A stretch of 64,000 nt of DNA from Arcobacter sp. (GCA_020048055.1 JAIFNA010000001.1:72222-136221), one strand, 5' to 3'. Positions 16,170 to 24,318 are shown, numbered from the stretch's first letter. The notes: generated by a model from the letters alone, not told the origin. Translations and numbers: made by a program.

Positions 16170-17572
16170 TATTTGTTACTCCAATCTACTACTGAAAGAT
16201 GTGTATCGATCTCACCTATTGGTGTATATGTTTTATTGTCTCTCATATATGTAAGTTCTGTTAGTTTCATCTCATTGTTAAACTCGAAAAGATTATTTTC
16301 CAAACTTCTTTTATTGTACATTTTTTCTTTCAAATCCATCATTTGATTAATTCTAAGAAGTCTTTCTTTTGCATCATTGGAGTTTTGCCCAACAATTGTC
16401 AGCCACTCTCTATATCTACTTGCTGGGCTTCCTTGCACCATCAAAGCTCCGCTTAGATTGTTAAAAGCATCTATTGTAGAGTAGCTTTCTTGAGTATGTA
16501 CAAAGTATGGTCCATAGTTTAAATATACTGTGTCAATCCCTTTGTTTAAAGTCAATTCTTTATCAATATATTCATTAAAATCTGTAAAATTTGAACTTTG
16601 AATATTGTGAAACATCAAACTTGATGGTGCTAAATCTAGCTTTATAGCTTTACTATGCTTTTTACTATAACTACAAAGTGATTCAGCAAGATTCACAGCA
16701 TAATGGAATGGATATTTATGATTACAATAGGCGATTCCTGCACAAGCAGTTAAACCTGCTCCGCCCATTTGCTTTTGAGTTTGTTTTTCAAACTCTTTTA
16801 AAAACTTATTTGTAAAATCAAGAGCTATATTTGCATCGCATATGATAGTCATATCATCACCACCAAGGATAACTTTTCTGATACTTTTTTTATTTATATC
16901 TTTAGTTGCATTTTCAAAAGCCGTATTAGTAGCCTCATCAAGATTTGTTGAAAATTCTTTATATGCTTTTATAATCTCATCATCAGTTTTAAGATTTTTA
17001 TTCATAGAAGCTATCATGGCTCCTAGTCCGTTTCCATCTGCATGGATAATAGCTGTTTTATTCTTCTTATTTTTAGGAATATTTACTGCCGAACTTTCAT
17101 CATTTTTTGCTTCTGTCTCTTTTTGAATAGTTGCTTTATCAATACCCTCTTGAACTTCTGGTTTTCCACTTTTAGGAGCTAATTTGATGATGTTTATATT
17201 CGTATCTAGTGGAATTTCAGTTATATTTCTTTGTGTAAAAAGTTTCTTTTCTAAATTCTCAAAAGCATCTTTTAACTCACCATTTTCAAATTTAACAACT
17301 GCTTGAGATATTGTAATTCCAAAAGCTGATTGTTTTATTTCTTTTGGAAAATTTAAAACCAAATCATCCAAAATATCTTTTTGGGTCTCATCAAAAATTA
17401 ATTTTACATTTCCTGCTGCATTGATAACAACATTTTTTTCATATTTTTCTTTTACTTTATTGTTTATATTTTTTACAATTTCACTTGCACCTACTATAGT
17501 TTTTAGCTCATTTGTAGCAAAAATAAACTCCTGTATCCCTTGCACCGAAGCACCATATAAATATTTACTCAA
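16169..17572 (-). CDS. cas10: Cas10, short form without HD domain, GGDD cyclase intact
   Basis: The preferred start is the TTG at 17572, because AGGAGG lies eight bases upstream. It gives 467 residues beginning KYLYGASVQGIQEFIF. The two Palm domains show HADGNGLG (first metal Asp) and ILGGDDMTI, so cyclic-oligoadenylate synthesis is likely. There is no N-terminal HD nuclease, as known for many III-D Cas10 proteins. An acidic/Lys-rich linker (QKETEAKNDESS) separates the domains. A 15-codon mini-ORF begins in an ATGA overlap with the cas6 stop and ends four bases after the cas10 TTG, which would couple translation of this weak start to cas6. The in-frame TTG at 17590 is the alternative. Confidence 0.92.
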   Translation of the reverse strand: MSKYLYGASVQGIQEFIFATNELKTIVGASEIVKNINNKVKEKYEKNVVINAAGNVKLIFDETQKDILDDLVLNFPKEIKQSAFGITISQAVVKFENGELKDAFENLEKKLFTQRNITEIPLDTNINIIKLAPKSGKPEVQEGIDKATIQKETEAKNDESSAVNIPKNKKNKTAIIHADGNGLGAMIASMNKNLKTDDEIIKAYKEFSTNLDEATNTAFENATKDINKKSIRKVILGGDDMTIICDANIALDFTNKFLKEFEKQTQKQMGGAGLTACAGIAYCNHKYPFHYAVNLAESLCSYSKKHSKAIKLDLAPSSLMFHNIQSSNFTDFNEYIDKELTLNKGIDTVYLNYGPYFVHTQESYSTIDAFNNLSGALMVQGSPASRYREWLTIVGQNSNDAKERLLRINQMMDLKEKMYNKRSLENNLFEFNNEMKLTELTYMRDNKTYTPIGEIDTHLSVVDWSNK

Positions 17573-17608
17573 CTGTGTTTCCTCCTTCAAAAATTAAATT
17601 ATCTTTCA

Positions 17609-18433
17609 TCATACTTTTAACTCCTTTACTTCAATCTTCCCGAGCCCAAAAACAGTGCTTTTCCCTAAAGCAATAAGCTCTCCTACTTTAAGGACTTCAT
17701 AGCACTCTTTGCTTATATCTTTTATAGTTATTTCTCCCATCAAACCGCCTAAATTCATCGTTGTTTTTTGACGATTACTTTGTCTTGTAAGTTCTTTAAA
17801 TTCAAGATTTTTACTAACAATTTCACCTGTCACAAGATAGGGGAACTTTTTATAATCACGCCCTAAAAGTTTCATTTGTCTTTGATAAATTGAGTTTATG
17901 ATGTCGCTTAGTTCTATCTCATCGCTTCTTAAGTATCTATTTTCTTTTTTGATACGAAGTGGTGTTGCAAAGCGTAGTGTAATATTTGGACAGAAATTGT
18001 CGATTTCTAACTTTTTAGTAAACTCTTTTGGTAGTGAAAATTTGCCATCTTTGAAACAATTTGCATCATTGATATACATATCAAACTCTTTATAGGTTTT
18101 TTTCTCCACTCCAAGCCCTATTTGTGTAAGCAACATATGAAAAGCTGAAACCACATAAGGAAGTTTTGAAGTCGCCGTGTCAAAAAGGTAAAAGTCAAAA
18201 TTGTAATATGAAAGCCCAAGTTCAAAGTCAAAACGGTATTTATGAAAAGTATTTTTCTCTTCATAAAATTCGCTATAAAGGCAGTTTGAAGTAGCAAAAC
18301 ACCCCTCGCAAGAGTAAGATGGATTGATACAAGTTACTTTTTTGAGAGCATATCCCAAAGCCCCGCGAAGTTGGCTTCCTATAAAATATGGTGGTTTGTC
18401 TTTAATGATTATGGATAGTTTTGTGTAGATCAT
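17609..18433 (-). CDS. cas6: Cas6 pre-crRNA endoribonuclease
   Basis: This 274-residue protein matches the Cas6 family with an N-terminal CEGCFATSNCLY cysteine cluster, the central FRF-like LRFATPLRIKKENRYL segment and the C-terminal glycine-rich RAMP ending LGGLMGEITI...LGKSTVFGLGKIEV. It should cut the array transcript within each repeat to leave the 5' tag ending ATTGAAAC. Its ATG overlaps the stop of the RhuM-Fic gene (TGATG), placing it inside the operon. Confidence 0.88.
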   Translation of the reverse strand: MIYTKLSIIIKDKPPYFIGSQLRGALGYALKKVTCINPSYSCEGCFATSNCLYSEFYEEKNTFHKYRFDFELGLSYYNFDFYLFDTATSKLPYVVSAFHMLLTQIGLGVEKKTYKEFDMYINDANCFKDGKFSLPKEFTKKLEIDNFCPNITLRFATPLRIKKENRYLRSDEIELSDIINSIYQRQMKLLGRDYKKFPYLVTGEIVSKNLEFKELTRQSNRQKTTMNLGGLMGEITIKDISKECYEVLKVGELIALGKSTVFGLGKIEVKELKV

Positions 18434-19401
18434 CAGATAATTTCCATTTCAAAAATTAAATGTTTTATCAACTTTATCAAAATATCTTTCTCTTTTGGAT
18501 TACTTGATGCTACTAGTAAAGTAAGAGCCGTTAGAGCATTATCATTTATCTTTTTTTCACCATTGTGTTTATAGAGATAATCACATTTATCTAAAAAATA
18601 GACAAACATAAAAGATGCAGTTCTTTTATTTCCATCATTAAATGGATGGTCTTTGATGATAAAATAAAGGAGATTTGAAGCCTTATCTTCTATGCTTGGA
18701 TAGAGTTCAATGCCTCCAAATGTTTGGTAAAGATTGCCGATGATCCCAGAAAGTTGATCATCTTTTTCATTTCCAAAAAGTTCTGTTGCTTCTTTTTTGG
18801 CTATCAGATTACTTTTGAGTTGTGTGATAACTTTTTTCGTTTCGTCATAAGTAAGCTCATAATTTGTCGTTTTACCATCAAAATCTTCAATACTTGCTTT
18901 ATCGTAATTTTCAAGAAGTGAGAGGGTTTTTGTGTAGTTTTGAAGAAGTGAAATTATCTCTTTTTCCTCTCCAATTTGTTTGGTTGTCAAAAATTCTATC
19001 GTTTGTTTGAGATTATTTAAAATAGTTTTTGTTTTGGTGATTTTAGTTTCATTTATCGCATAGCCATCGGTTAGGTATTTTTTTAGCACTTGTGTTGCCC
19101 ATTTTCTAAATTCGATAGCCTTTTGAGAACTTGTTCTATAGCCAACAGCTAAAACAATATCAAGACTATAAAAAGTTACAGGTTTGTCAGAATTTGCAAT
19201 GTGCATTTTTTGCACATTGCTTTTTTCATCGACTTCTTCATCTTTTAAAATTTTATTTATATGTTTTGTGATAACTGAACGGTCTTTTTCAAAAACTTGA
19301 GCTATCTGATTTTGACTAAGCCAAAAAGACTCCCCGTCAAAACTTACTTGAAGTTCATTTTTACCATCTTGTGTTTTGTAAAGTTCTATTTTATTTTGCA
19401 T
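18433..19401 (-). CDS. RhuM-like DNA-binding domain fused to a Fic/Doc domain
   Basis: The 322-residue protein begins with a RhuM-type DNA-binding domain (SFWLSQNQIAQVFEKDRSVI, then VTFYSLDIVLAVGYRTSSQ, RKWATQVLKKYL) and ends with a Fic/Doc domain containing HPFNDGNKRTASF near residue 252. Fic proteins transfer AMP or phosphate to target proteins; Doc-like members modify EF-Tu. The ATG at 19401 has AAGAAGGA upstream and lies three bases after the preceding stop. The gene is embedded in the cas operon with tight spacing on both sides. Whether it takes part in CRISPR-triggered dormancy or is a passenger is unknown. Confidence 0.85.
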   Translation of the reverse strand: MQNKIELYKTQDGKNELQVSFDGESFWLSQNQIAQVFEKDRSVITKHINKILKDEEVDEKSNVQKMHIANSDKPVTFYSLDIVLAVGYRTSSQKAIEFRKWATQVLKKYLTDGYAINETKITKTKTILNNLKQTIEFLTTKQIGEEKEIISLLQNYTKTLSLLENYDKASIEDFDGKTTNYELTYDETKKVITQLKSNLIAKKEATELFGNEKDDQLSGIIGNLYQTFGGIELYPSIEDKASNLLYFIIKDHPFNDGNKRTASFMFVYFLDKCDYLYKHNGEKKINDNALTALTLLVASSNPKEKDILIKLIKHLIFEMEII

Positions 19402-19403
19402 TT

Positions 19404-19796
19404 TCAATCCTTCTTAATCCATGCGAATTTCTCTTGTTGGACTTTATCCATTTTTATGATAAGTTCTGCAACTTTGCCTTGTTGAATATTATAAATATCA
19501 TCAAAAAATTGTTGAGTCATTAGATAATCTATGCTATATCTATCTTTACTATCTTTTTGAATAAAACTAAGATAACCAGCTATTTCAGCTCTTGTAACAT
19601 CTTTTCTAATAATTGAAAACCTTGGATTACTTTCTTTACAACCATCAACCTCAAAGAAAAATTGTATAAGTTGTCTGTTTTTATATTCTTTCCATCTATT
19701 AAAACTAAAATTTCCAATAACAACAAACATTGTAATAAATGAAAATACTATGGTAACTTTATCCATCATATCTATCGTTTCTAATACCTCATTCAT
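19404..19796 (-). CDS. Small membrane-anchored protein in the CRISPR operon
   Basis: This 130-residue protein has one N-terminal membrane segment (VTIVFSFITMFVVIGNFSF, about residues 14-32). A basic stretch (RWKEYKNRQ) and a cytoplasmic alpha/beta-looking tail follow. It overlaps the end of csx20 by eight bases and shares AGGAGATATGA as its ribosome site. No family was recognised. Membrane-linked accessory proteins are known in type III loci, which makes a role in signalling or abortive infection possible. Confidence 0.6.
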   Translation of the reverse strand: MNEVLETIDMMDKVTIVFSFITMFVVIGNFSFNRWKEYKNRQLIQFFFEVDGCKESNPRFSIIRKDVTRAEIAGYLSFIQKDSKDRYSIDYLMTQQFFDDIYNIQQGKVAELIIKMDKVQQEKFAWIKKD

Positions 19797-20169
19797 ATCT
19801 CCTAAACCTCCTATGTTTAAAGATTGATTTTTTTACACTCACTCCGTTTTCAATCACTTCAACGACTTCTCTTTTTGTAGTTGCATACACTGGAATTAGC
19901 CCCAAATCTAAAGCAAAATTTACCATTGTAAAACTTGCACCAAAATCCCCTTGAACCAAAACTATATCCCCATCATTTGCATTATTTTGTAAAAATTCTT
20001 TAAATGCTTTAGTGTCCAATCTTTCCAAATCAGCATCAAAATTGCTCCAAAGTTTTTGAAGTTCACTTGGCAAATACAAAAACTCATCCACACCAAACTC
20101 TTTTTTTCCATCTATTATCTGCTCATCACTTAGAGTATGTGAAAAAAGCAATATCATTTTTTTACTCAT
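19789..20169 (-). CDS. csx20: Csx20-like protein, candidate ring nuclease
   Basis: The 126-residue product starts KKMILLFSHTLSDEQI and contains FLYLPSELQKLWSNF, DIVLVQGDFGASFTMVNFAL and GLIPVYATTKREVVE, ending KHRRFRRY. This matches my memory of the Csx20 family, a CARF-like group proposed with Csx15 and Csx16 as ring nucleases that cleave cyclic oligoadenylates. In this operon it would reset the signal made by Cas10 and read by the two CARF effectors. The name is from pattern memory and was not searched. Confidence 0.75.
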   Translation of the reverse strand: MSKKMILLFSHTLSDEQIIDGKKEFGVDEFLYLPSELQKLWSNFDADLERLDTKAFKEFLQNNANDGDIVLVQGDFGASFTMVNFALDLGLIPVYATTKREVVEVIENGVSVKKSIFKHRRFRRYE

Positions 20170-20287
20170 AAATTTCCCCTAAAACTACAATATCTTCACT
20201 TTGGCAATTTGGGCATTCACAAAAATCTGCTGTTAAGCTTTCCCAAGTATAGGTACAATCTAAACATCTTAATTGATAATTTTTCAT
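20162..20287 (-). CDS. 41-aa zinc-ribbon protein
   Basis: A 42-codon ORF has two Cys-x2-Cys knuckles, CLDC and CPNC, around YTWESLTADFCE, a minimal zinc ribbon of the rubredoxin or FmdB kind. Its ATG overlaps the upstream stop as ATGA, and its own TAA lies inside the csx20 start (ATGAGTAA). It is therefore tightly coupled on both sides. The role is unknown; binding to nucleic acid or to Csx20 is possible. Confidence 0.7.
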   Translation of the reverse strand: MKNYQLRCLDCTYTWESLTADFCECPNCQSEDIVVLGEIYE

Positions 20288-20694
20288 CCTATTACCCCAT
20301 TTTTCTTACAATTATAGATATACACAGCCACTCCACTAGCAAATAAAGCTCCACATGTTCCAAAAACTACTGTCAATCCATAGCTAAAATTTTCTATCCC
20401 AAATAAACTAACTAATAGGATAAAACCAAGTCCAGCTGACATAGTTGTGGTTGCATACATACTAGCCAACAAGCCACTTTTATTTAGACATGTTGCGAGT
20501 GGTGGTGTAGGTTTGATACGATAATATCCTCCAAAAGTTAACATCGAAAGTCCAAATAATATTACCCCTAAAAGGATATTTGAATCTTTATCAATGATAA
20601 AAAAGTACACTGACAAAATGATAAGCCCGCTTGTACTGGCTTTAAAAAATAGCCATTTAAAATACTCTTTGGTTAAAAGTTCTTTGATTTTCAT
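20284..20694 (-). CDS. Four-helix membrane protein in the CRISPR operon
   Basis: This 136-residue protein has about four membrane segments: SGLIILSVYFFII, ILLGVILFGLSML, AGLGFILLVSLFGI and YGLTVVFGTCGALFASGVAV. A GAGGAAAT site precedes the ATG at 20694. It sits 52 bases downstream of the Card1-like gene and overlaps the zinc-ribbon gene. No family was recognised. It could anchor or execute a membrane response in the CRISPR system, or be unrelated. Confidence 0.65.
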   Translation of the reverse strand: MKIKELLTKEYFKWLFFKASTSGLIILSVYFFIIDKDSNILLGVILFGLSMLTFGGYYRIKPTPPLATCLNKSGLLASMYATTTMSAGLGFILLVSLFGIENFSYGLTVVFGTCGALFASGVAVYIYNCKKNGVIG

Positions 20695-20746
20695 ATTTCC
20701 TCTTTTTGTTTTATTTCAAGAATTATGATATATCTACTCGAAACCA

Positions 20747-21865
20747 TTACTTCGCTATTTCTTGTAGCTCAAAAAATTCTTCCACTTCTAAAATAAAACG
20801 ATTTATATATTGAAGTGGATTACCAAAAAGAAGCATTCTATTTGCTTTTGCTCTTTTATGTGGAAGATTTGTCATTGGGTTTTTGTCATTGAGTCGCACC
20901 ATAAAATCATCATGAGCTGTTACCATAATAATTTTTCCATCATCATCGATAAGATGTTTTAAAGCCATGTATTTATAAACAAGGTTTTCTTTGCTCACAT
21001 TTGCTGTGTATTTACACTCTATCATATGAAGATGGTTGTCTTTCATGATTAGAATATCAAATTCATTTGGAATAAATTTATCTTTATCATAATATTGATT
21101 GATACCAATTCCAACTTCAATATCATCACAATTTAGATATGCAAGTTTTAAAAATATATAATATTCAAAAAGCCCGCCTGAAATAAGTGATGCTTTTGAT
21201 TTAATCTCTTCAGAGGTTTCTATACCGAGAGACTTTATAAGTGGTTCAATATTTTTAAATTTCACAAAATTTGGTTGTTTCTGTGTTTGAATATAGTTAG
21301 CAAACTCTTTAAATTCTACACTATGTTTTTCAAAAAGTTCAATAATTGCATCTTTATGTTTGAGTGCAAAAGCTTTATCTCCAATAGAGTAAATTTCTAA
21401 ATTTTTTAGTAAAAAATGATCTTGAATAGAGATAACTTCCTCTACTTTATAGTTTCTCATCCCCTCTGTTGTTATAATATTACATTCATTATCAAATCTA
21501 TCATATGCCATGATATTGGCTCCAAGAGGGAGAAGTTTTGAAGCAAGGAGGATATTAAAACTAGCTAATCCATCTGTTGTGTTGACATAGAGTTCTTTAA
21601 AGTCTTTGCAGTGTTTATGAAAAAATGCTATTGCTAAAATCACACTTTTTTGAGAATCTTCATCTACTTTATAATTAATCTGCTCAAAAGAGAGATTGTA
21701 TTTTTTCTTAAAAGCTTCTATTCCTTCAATGATATTTAAAGCCTCTTTCTCGTCACATCTAAAATCATCATAAATAATAATATGTTTGGTTATCAAATGT
21801 CTTGATTGATAAAATATCGGCAAAACTGAACTATGAAAATCCCCTAAAATGCTCACTAATACCAT
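20747..21865 (-). CDS. CARF plus PD-(D/E)XK nuclease, Card1/Can2 type
   Basis: The 372-residue protein has an N-terminal CARF-like Rossmann fold (VLVSILGDFHSSVLPIF, ELYVNTTDGLASFNILLASK). Its C-terminal PD-(D/E)XK nuclease shows GGLFEYYIFLKLA (residues 230-242), the acidic NEFD (267-270) and IECK (282-285). This order matches DUF1887/Card1-Can2 proteins, which cut nucleic acids when cA4 binds. The gene lies five bases after the WYL gene. With the CARF-HEPN protein it gives the locus two signal-activated nucleases. Confidence 0.86.
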   Translation of the reverse strand: MVLVSILGDFHSSVLPIFYQSRHLITKHIIIYDDFRCDEKEALNIIEGIEAFKKKYNLSFEQINYKVDEDSQKSVILAIAFFHKHCKDFKELYVNTTDGLASFNILLASKLLPLGANIMAYDRFDNECNIITTEGMRNYKVEEVISIQDHFLLKNLEIYSIGDKAFALKHKDAIIELFEKHSVEFKEFANYIQTQKQPNFVKFKNIEPLIKSLGIETSEEIKSKASLISGGLFEYYIFLKLAYLNCDDIEVGIGINQYYDKDKFIPNEFDILIMKDNHLHMIECKYTANVSKENLVYKYMALKHLIDDDGKIIMVTAHDDFMVRLNDKNPMTNLPHKRAKANRMLLFGNPLQYINRFILEVEEFFELQEIAK

Positions 21866-21869
21866 CTAT

Positions 21870-22838
21870 TTACCCTAACCTTTTTAAATACTCTGTGAGT
21901 TCTTGTTTGATTTTTTCTTTATATTCCAATGGTTCAAGTACTTCAATATCAGGAAGCCAAGATTTGATGATATTATCTGCATCTTCATAGTGGCTCACTT
22001 CAAATGAAACAATGAGAGAACCATCGCTTAGTTCCTCTTCTATAGTTTGTGATTGAAGAAAGTTTTTTGCTTTAAAATAGTGGGCAATTTGCGGATATAC
22101 TTTAACAATGATAGTAAAGTTTGTTCCATCTTCAAACCAAGCTGAGTGGGTATTTTTGATAAGTTCTTTTATCCTGTCATGGGAAACTGAATAGTTATCT
22201 TCTATGGTATCTATCTCTTTGATACGACTAATCATAAAAGTTTTGATTTTTTGGTCATCTTCATCTTTTGCAACTAAGTGCCAGATTCCATCGTATGAGA
22301 CTATCCTATAAGGTTCAAGGATTTTTGGTTTATTATGACATTTGGTTTTGATATGGTATTTATTTTTTATAGCATTTTCAAGCTCTTCTATAAGGGGAGA
22401 ATCCTTACTAATGTCTTCTATATCATCATATTTTACATAGTAGGGATTAAACACATTTGCTTTAGAGAGTTTATTAAAAATCTTATTTGTAAGCTTATCA
22501 AAATCGCTCACATCACGAAATTGATTTAATGAGAGTTGCAAAAGCATCATCTCATCACTATCAAGCATTGTTTTATCAAGTGAAAATCCATAAGAGAAAT
22601 AGTATCTATGGGTTTTATCATCTTTATAAATAGGAAAACCACTATCTAGCAGTTTTTTAAAATAAAGCTGTATAGATCTTTCAGTTTTATTAAACTCTTT
22701 TGCTAACTCTTTTACGGTTGGACCATCTTTGAGATTTAATTTGTGGAGAATTTTTAGGTAACTATCCATTGTGGATATCCCTAATTTTTCTTTGTCATTT
22801 GTATTTGTATAAAACTCTACTTTGCATTTTGTGGTCAC
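21870..22838 (-). CDS. WYL-domain transcriptional regulator, first gene of the CRISPR operon
   Basis: The 322-residue protein has an N-terminal winged helix (GPTVKELAKEFNKTERSIQL) and a WYL core (ILEPYRIVSYDGIWHLVAKD, KTFMISRIKEI) followed by the WCX-like end. WYL regulators repress CRISPR loci in some bacteria and bind single-stranded DNA or RNA ligands. The start is GTG at 22838 with GGAG five bases before it; an ATG at 22769 is the alternative. A long perfect inverted repeat at 23014-23041, in the upstream promoter region, is its likely operator. Confidence 0.88.
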   Translation of the reverse strand: MTTKCKVEFYTNTNDKEKLGISTMDSYLKILHKLNLKDGPTVKELAKEFNKTERSIQLYFKKLLDSGFPIYKDDKTHRYYFSYGFSLDKTMLDSDEMMLLQLSLNQFRDVSDFDKLTNKIFNKLSKANVFNPYYVKYDDIEDISKDSPLIEELENAIKNKYHIKTKCHNKPKILEPYRIVSYDGIWHLVAKDEDDQKIKTFMISRIKEIDTIEDNYSVSHDRIKELIKNTHSAWFEDGTNFTIIVKVYPQIAHYFKAKNFLQSQTIEEELSDGSLIVSFEVSHYEDADNIIKSWLPDIEVLEPLEYKEKIKQELTEYLKRLG

Positions 22839-23013
22839 CTTAACTCCTTATTCGTGAAAAAAGATTTTACAAAATGTATCTTAATTGTAAACTTAATATT
22901 CATTTAAGAATTAATTACATTTTAATTACATTTACTCAACTCGAATGCGCTCTTCCGTTTGCGTTTAAAAGAGATTTAAAATATGAATCTTTTGAAAAAT
23001 AAACTTTTAAATA

Positions 23014-23041
23014 CTCTAACGAATAACCCTATTCGTTAGAG
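23014..23041. promoter_or_regulatory. 28-bp inverted repeat upstream of the CRISPR operon, ACGAA-N8-TTCGT type
   Basis: The arms CTCTAACGAATA and TATTCGTTAGAG are perfect complements around ACCC. The core ACGAATAACCCTATTCGT (23019-23036) has the same 18-bp layout as sites at 26360, 26892, 31100 and 39601. It lies about 175 bases before the WYL start and about 45 before the broken small gene on the other strand. It could be an operator for both directions. Confidence 0.65.
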
Positions 23042-23083
23042 ATTAGTAAAGTTTCAATATAAAGAAATAATTTTGGAGACAAA

Positions 23084-23202
23084 ATGAAAATAGAGCAAAA
23101 AAACGAAGTCATATTGTGAAGGTTATAAAGGGTGAAGAACTTCAAAAAGTTGTAGTTTTTGTTACATTTGAACAAAGAGCAAGATTAGAGAGTTTATGGT
23201 GA
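23084..23202 (+). pseudogene. Short frameshifted gene in the 22839-23223 gap
   Basis: A strong site (TTTTGGAGAC) precedes ATG at 23084, but the frame stops after eleven codons. A second frame from GTG 23116 gives KVIKGEELQKVVVFVTFEQ and ends RARLESLW. Together they look like one small protein split by a frameshift. The break falls inside the iteron-like 20-mer at 23101-23120. The remaining bases of this gap hold only AT-rich promoter-like sequence and the palindrome at 23014. Confidence 0.4.
23101..23120 (-). promoter_or_regulatory. Solitary plasmid iteron 25 kb from the origin
   Basis: The 20 bases are an exact reverse complement of the origin iteron consensus TTCACAATATGACTTCGTTT found at 48466, 48672 and 48878. 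A chance match of this length in 64 kb is very unlikely. It may bind the initiator at 47225-48082, or be a remnant of another origin. Confidence 0.65.
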
Positions 23203-23223
23203 GGGAAATGGGGACAATGAGTG

Positions 23224-23421
23224 ATGAAACAAGATGAACTAAAAAGCATAATGGCACTCTTAGTATTTTTATATTTACCAGGTATTGATTTGGTAGCAAA
23301 CTTTACAAATTATGAAGAGTTGGCTAGTGGATTATTGTTTATAAGTATGGGGATTATTTTTAGTTACGATAGATTTGTACTAGATTCTAAGATTATAAAC
23401 ACATTTGCAGATTATATTTAA
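23224..23421 (+). CDS. Small two-helix membrane protein
   Basis: The 65-residue product has two hydrophobic stretches: IMALLVFLYLPGIDLVA, and ASGLLFISMGIIFSY followed by a polar tail. The ATG at 23224 has GGGGAC eight bases upstream; a GTG at 23221 is an alternative. It precedes the NYN gene by 30 bases on the same strand and may share its transcript. No family was recognised. Confidence 0.55.
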   Translation: MKQDELKSIMALLVFLYLPGIDLVANFTNYEELASGLLFISMGIIFSYDRFVLDSKIINTFADYI

Positions 23422-23451
23422 AAAACGATAATTCATAAAAAGGAAAACAAG

Positions 23452-24318
23452 ATGATTTTAGAAATAGCACTAAGTGTAATTGTGATTGTACTGATTTATA
23501 TTGTTATAGAGACGAAAAGAAAAAAGTCAAAAGAAGAGAATTTTAAAAGACAAGTACAACAACCAACACTGCTTGTGTGGGATGTTGAGAATTACTCTAT
23601 TCGTTACTTTGATACTTTATTTGAAAAGATTAAGAAAACTCCATTAGTTGTATTTGCATCAACTAATAGAGATCTTTTATACTTTGAAAAATTTATTATT
23701 GAAAAATTTGGTTTTATCTACATGCGAGCAAAAAGAACTGAGATTGCAGATGATGTGTTGATGGAATATGCACTTCATAATAAAGAGAAATATGAATCAT
23801 TTATTTTTTTAACAAGTGATAGTGACTTCGTACCTTGTATTCAAGAACTACTTAATTTGAAGAAAAAAGTTACTCTATTTACCACTGGATTCAAGAACCA
23901 AAGAATGCTAAAAATGCTTGATCAAACAGATCAAAATCTAAAGATATCACCACTTAATATTAGTAAACCCCTATGGAAAAAGAAAAAAGTAACTAGCGAC
24001 ATAAAACCACCAAAAAAGAAACCAAAAGTAAAGCCAATCTGTCCACAATGTTCAATTTGCAATAAAATGACCAGAAAAATGGCAACAACAAAATTAGAGG
24101 AAGCACCTGTCTGTATAGCTTGTATTAATTTATTCTCAAAAAGATTTCCTAAAAAACAAAGAACTTCGAGTAGAGCTGTTTTATATACACAGTTCAAAAA
24201 TGAGTATCATGAGGATATGAAAACATTTGGATTTTATGATATTGAAAAATATGTCACAAAAAATACCTCTCCCAATCAGAATAATGACGAACAGTTAAAA
24301 GTGGAAGAAATATTATGA
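23452..24318 (+). CDS. Membrane-anchored NYN-domain nuclease with zinc finger
   Basis: This 288-residue protein has an N-terminal membrane helix (residues 3-19), a basic linker and a NYN domain. The NYN acidic set is intact: WDVENYS (Asp44), IADD (100-101), and TSDSDF (Asp123, Asp125). NYN domains are Mg-dependent RNases related to PIN. A basic linker leads to CPQCSIC...CIAC (Cys194, 197, 200, 218, 221) and a tail ending FGFYDIEKYVT. The zinc finger and tail closely match the cas-operon protein at 8125-8967. It therefore looks like the active, membrane-tethered member of a paralogous pair. It starts with AAGGAAAACAAG upstream. Confidence 0.82.
   Translation: MILEIALSVIVIVLIYIVIETKRKKSKEENFKRQVQQPTLLVWDVENYSIRYFDTLFEKIKKTPLVVFASTNRDLLYFEKFIIEKFGFIYMRAKRTEIADDVLMEYALHNKEKYESFIFLTSDSDFVPCIQELLNLKKKVTLFTTGFKNQRMLKMLDQTDQNLKISPLNISKPLWKKKKVTSDIKPPKKKPKVKPICPQCSICNKMTRKMATTKLEEAPVCIACINLFSKRFPKKQRTSSRAVLYTQFKNEYHEDMKTFGFYDIEKYVTKNTSPNQNNDEQLKVEEIL

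Noticed and set aside
16169..17572. An HD nuclease domain in Cas10
   Set aside because: The N-terminus begins directly with the Palm-type segment YLYGASVQGIQ and there is no His-Asp motif before it.
6375..18433. A reverse transcriptase fused to or next to cas1
   Set aside because: No YxDD-type polymerase motif was seen in Cas1, Cas6 or neighbours. RNA-derived spacer capture is therefore not supported.
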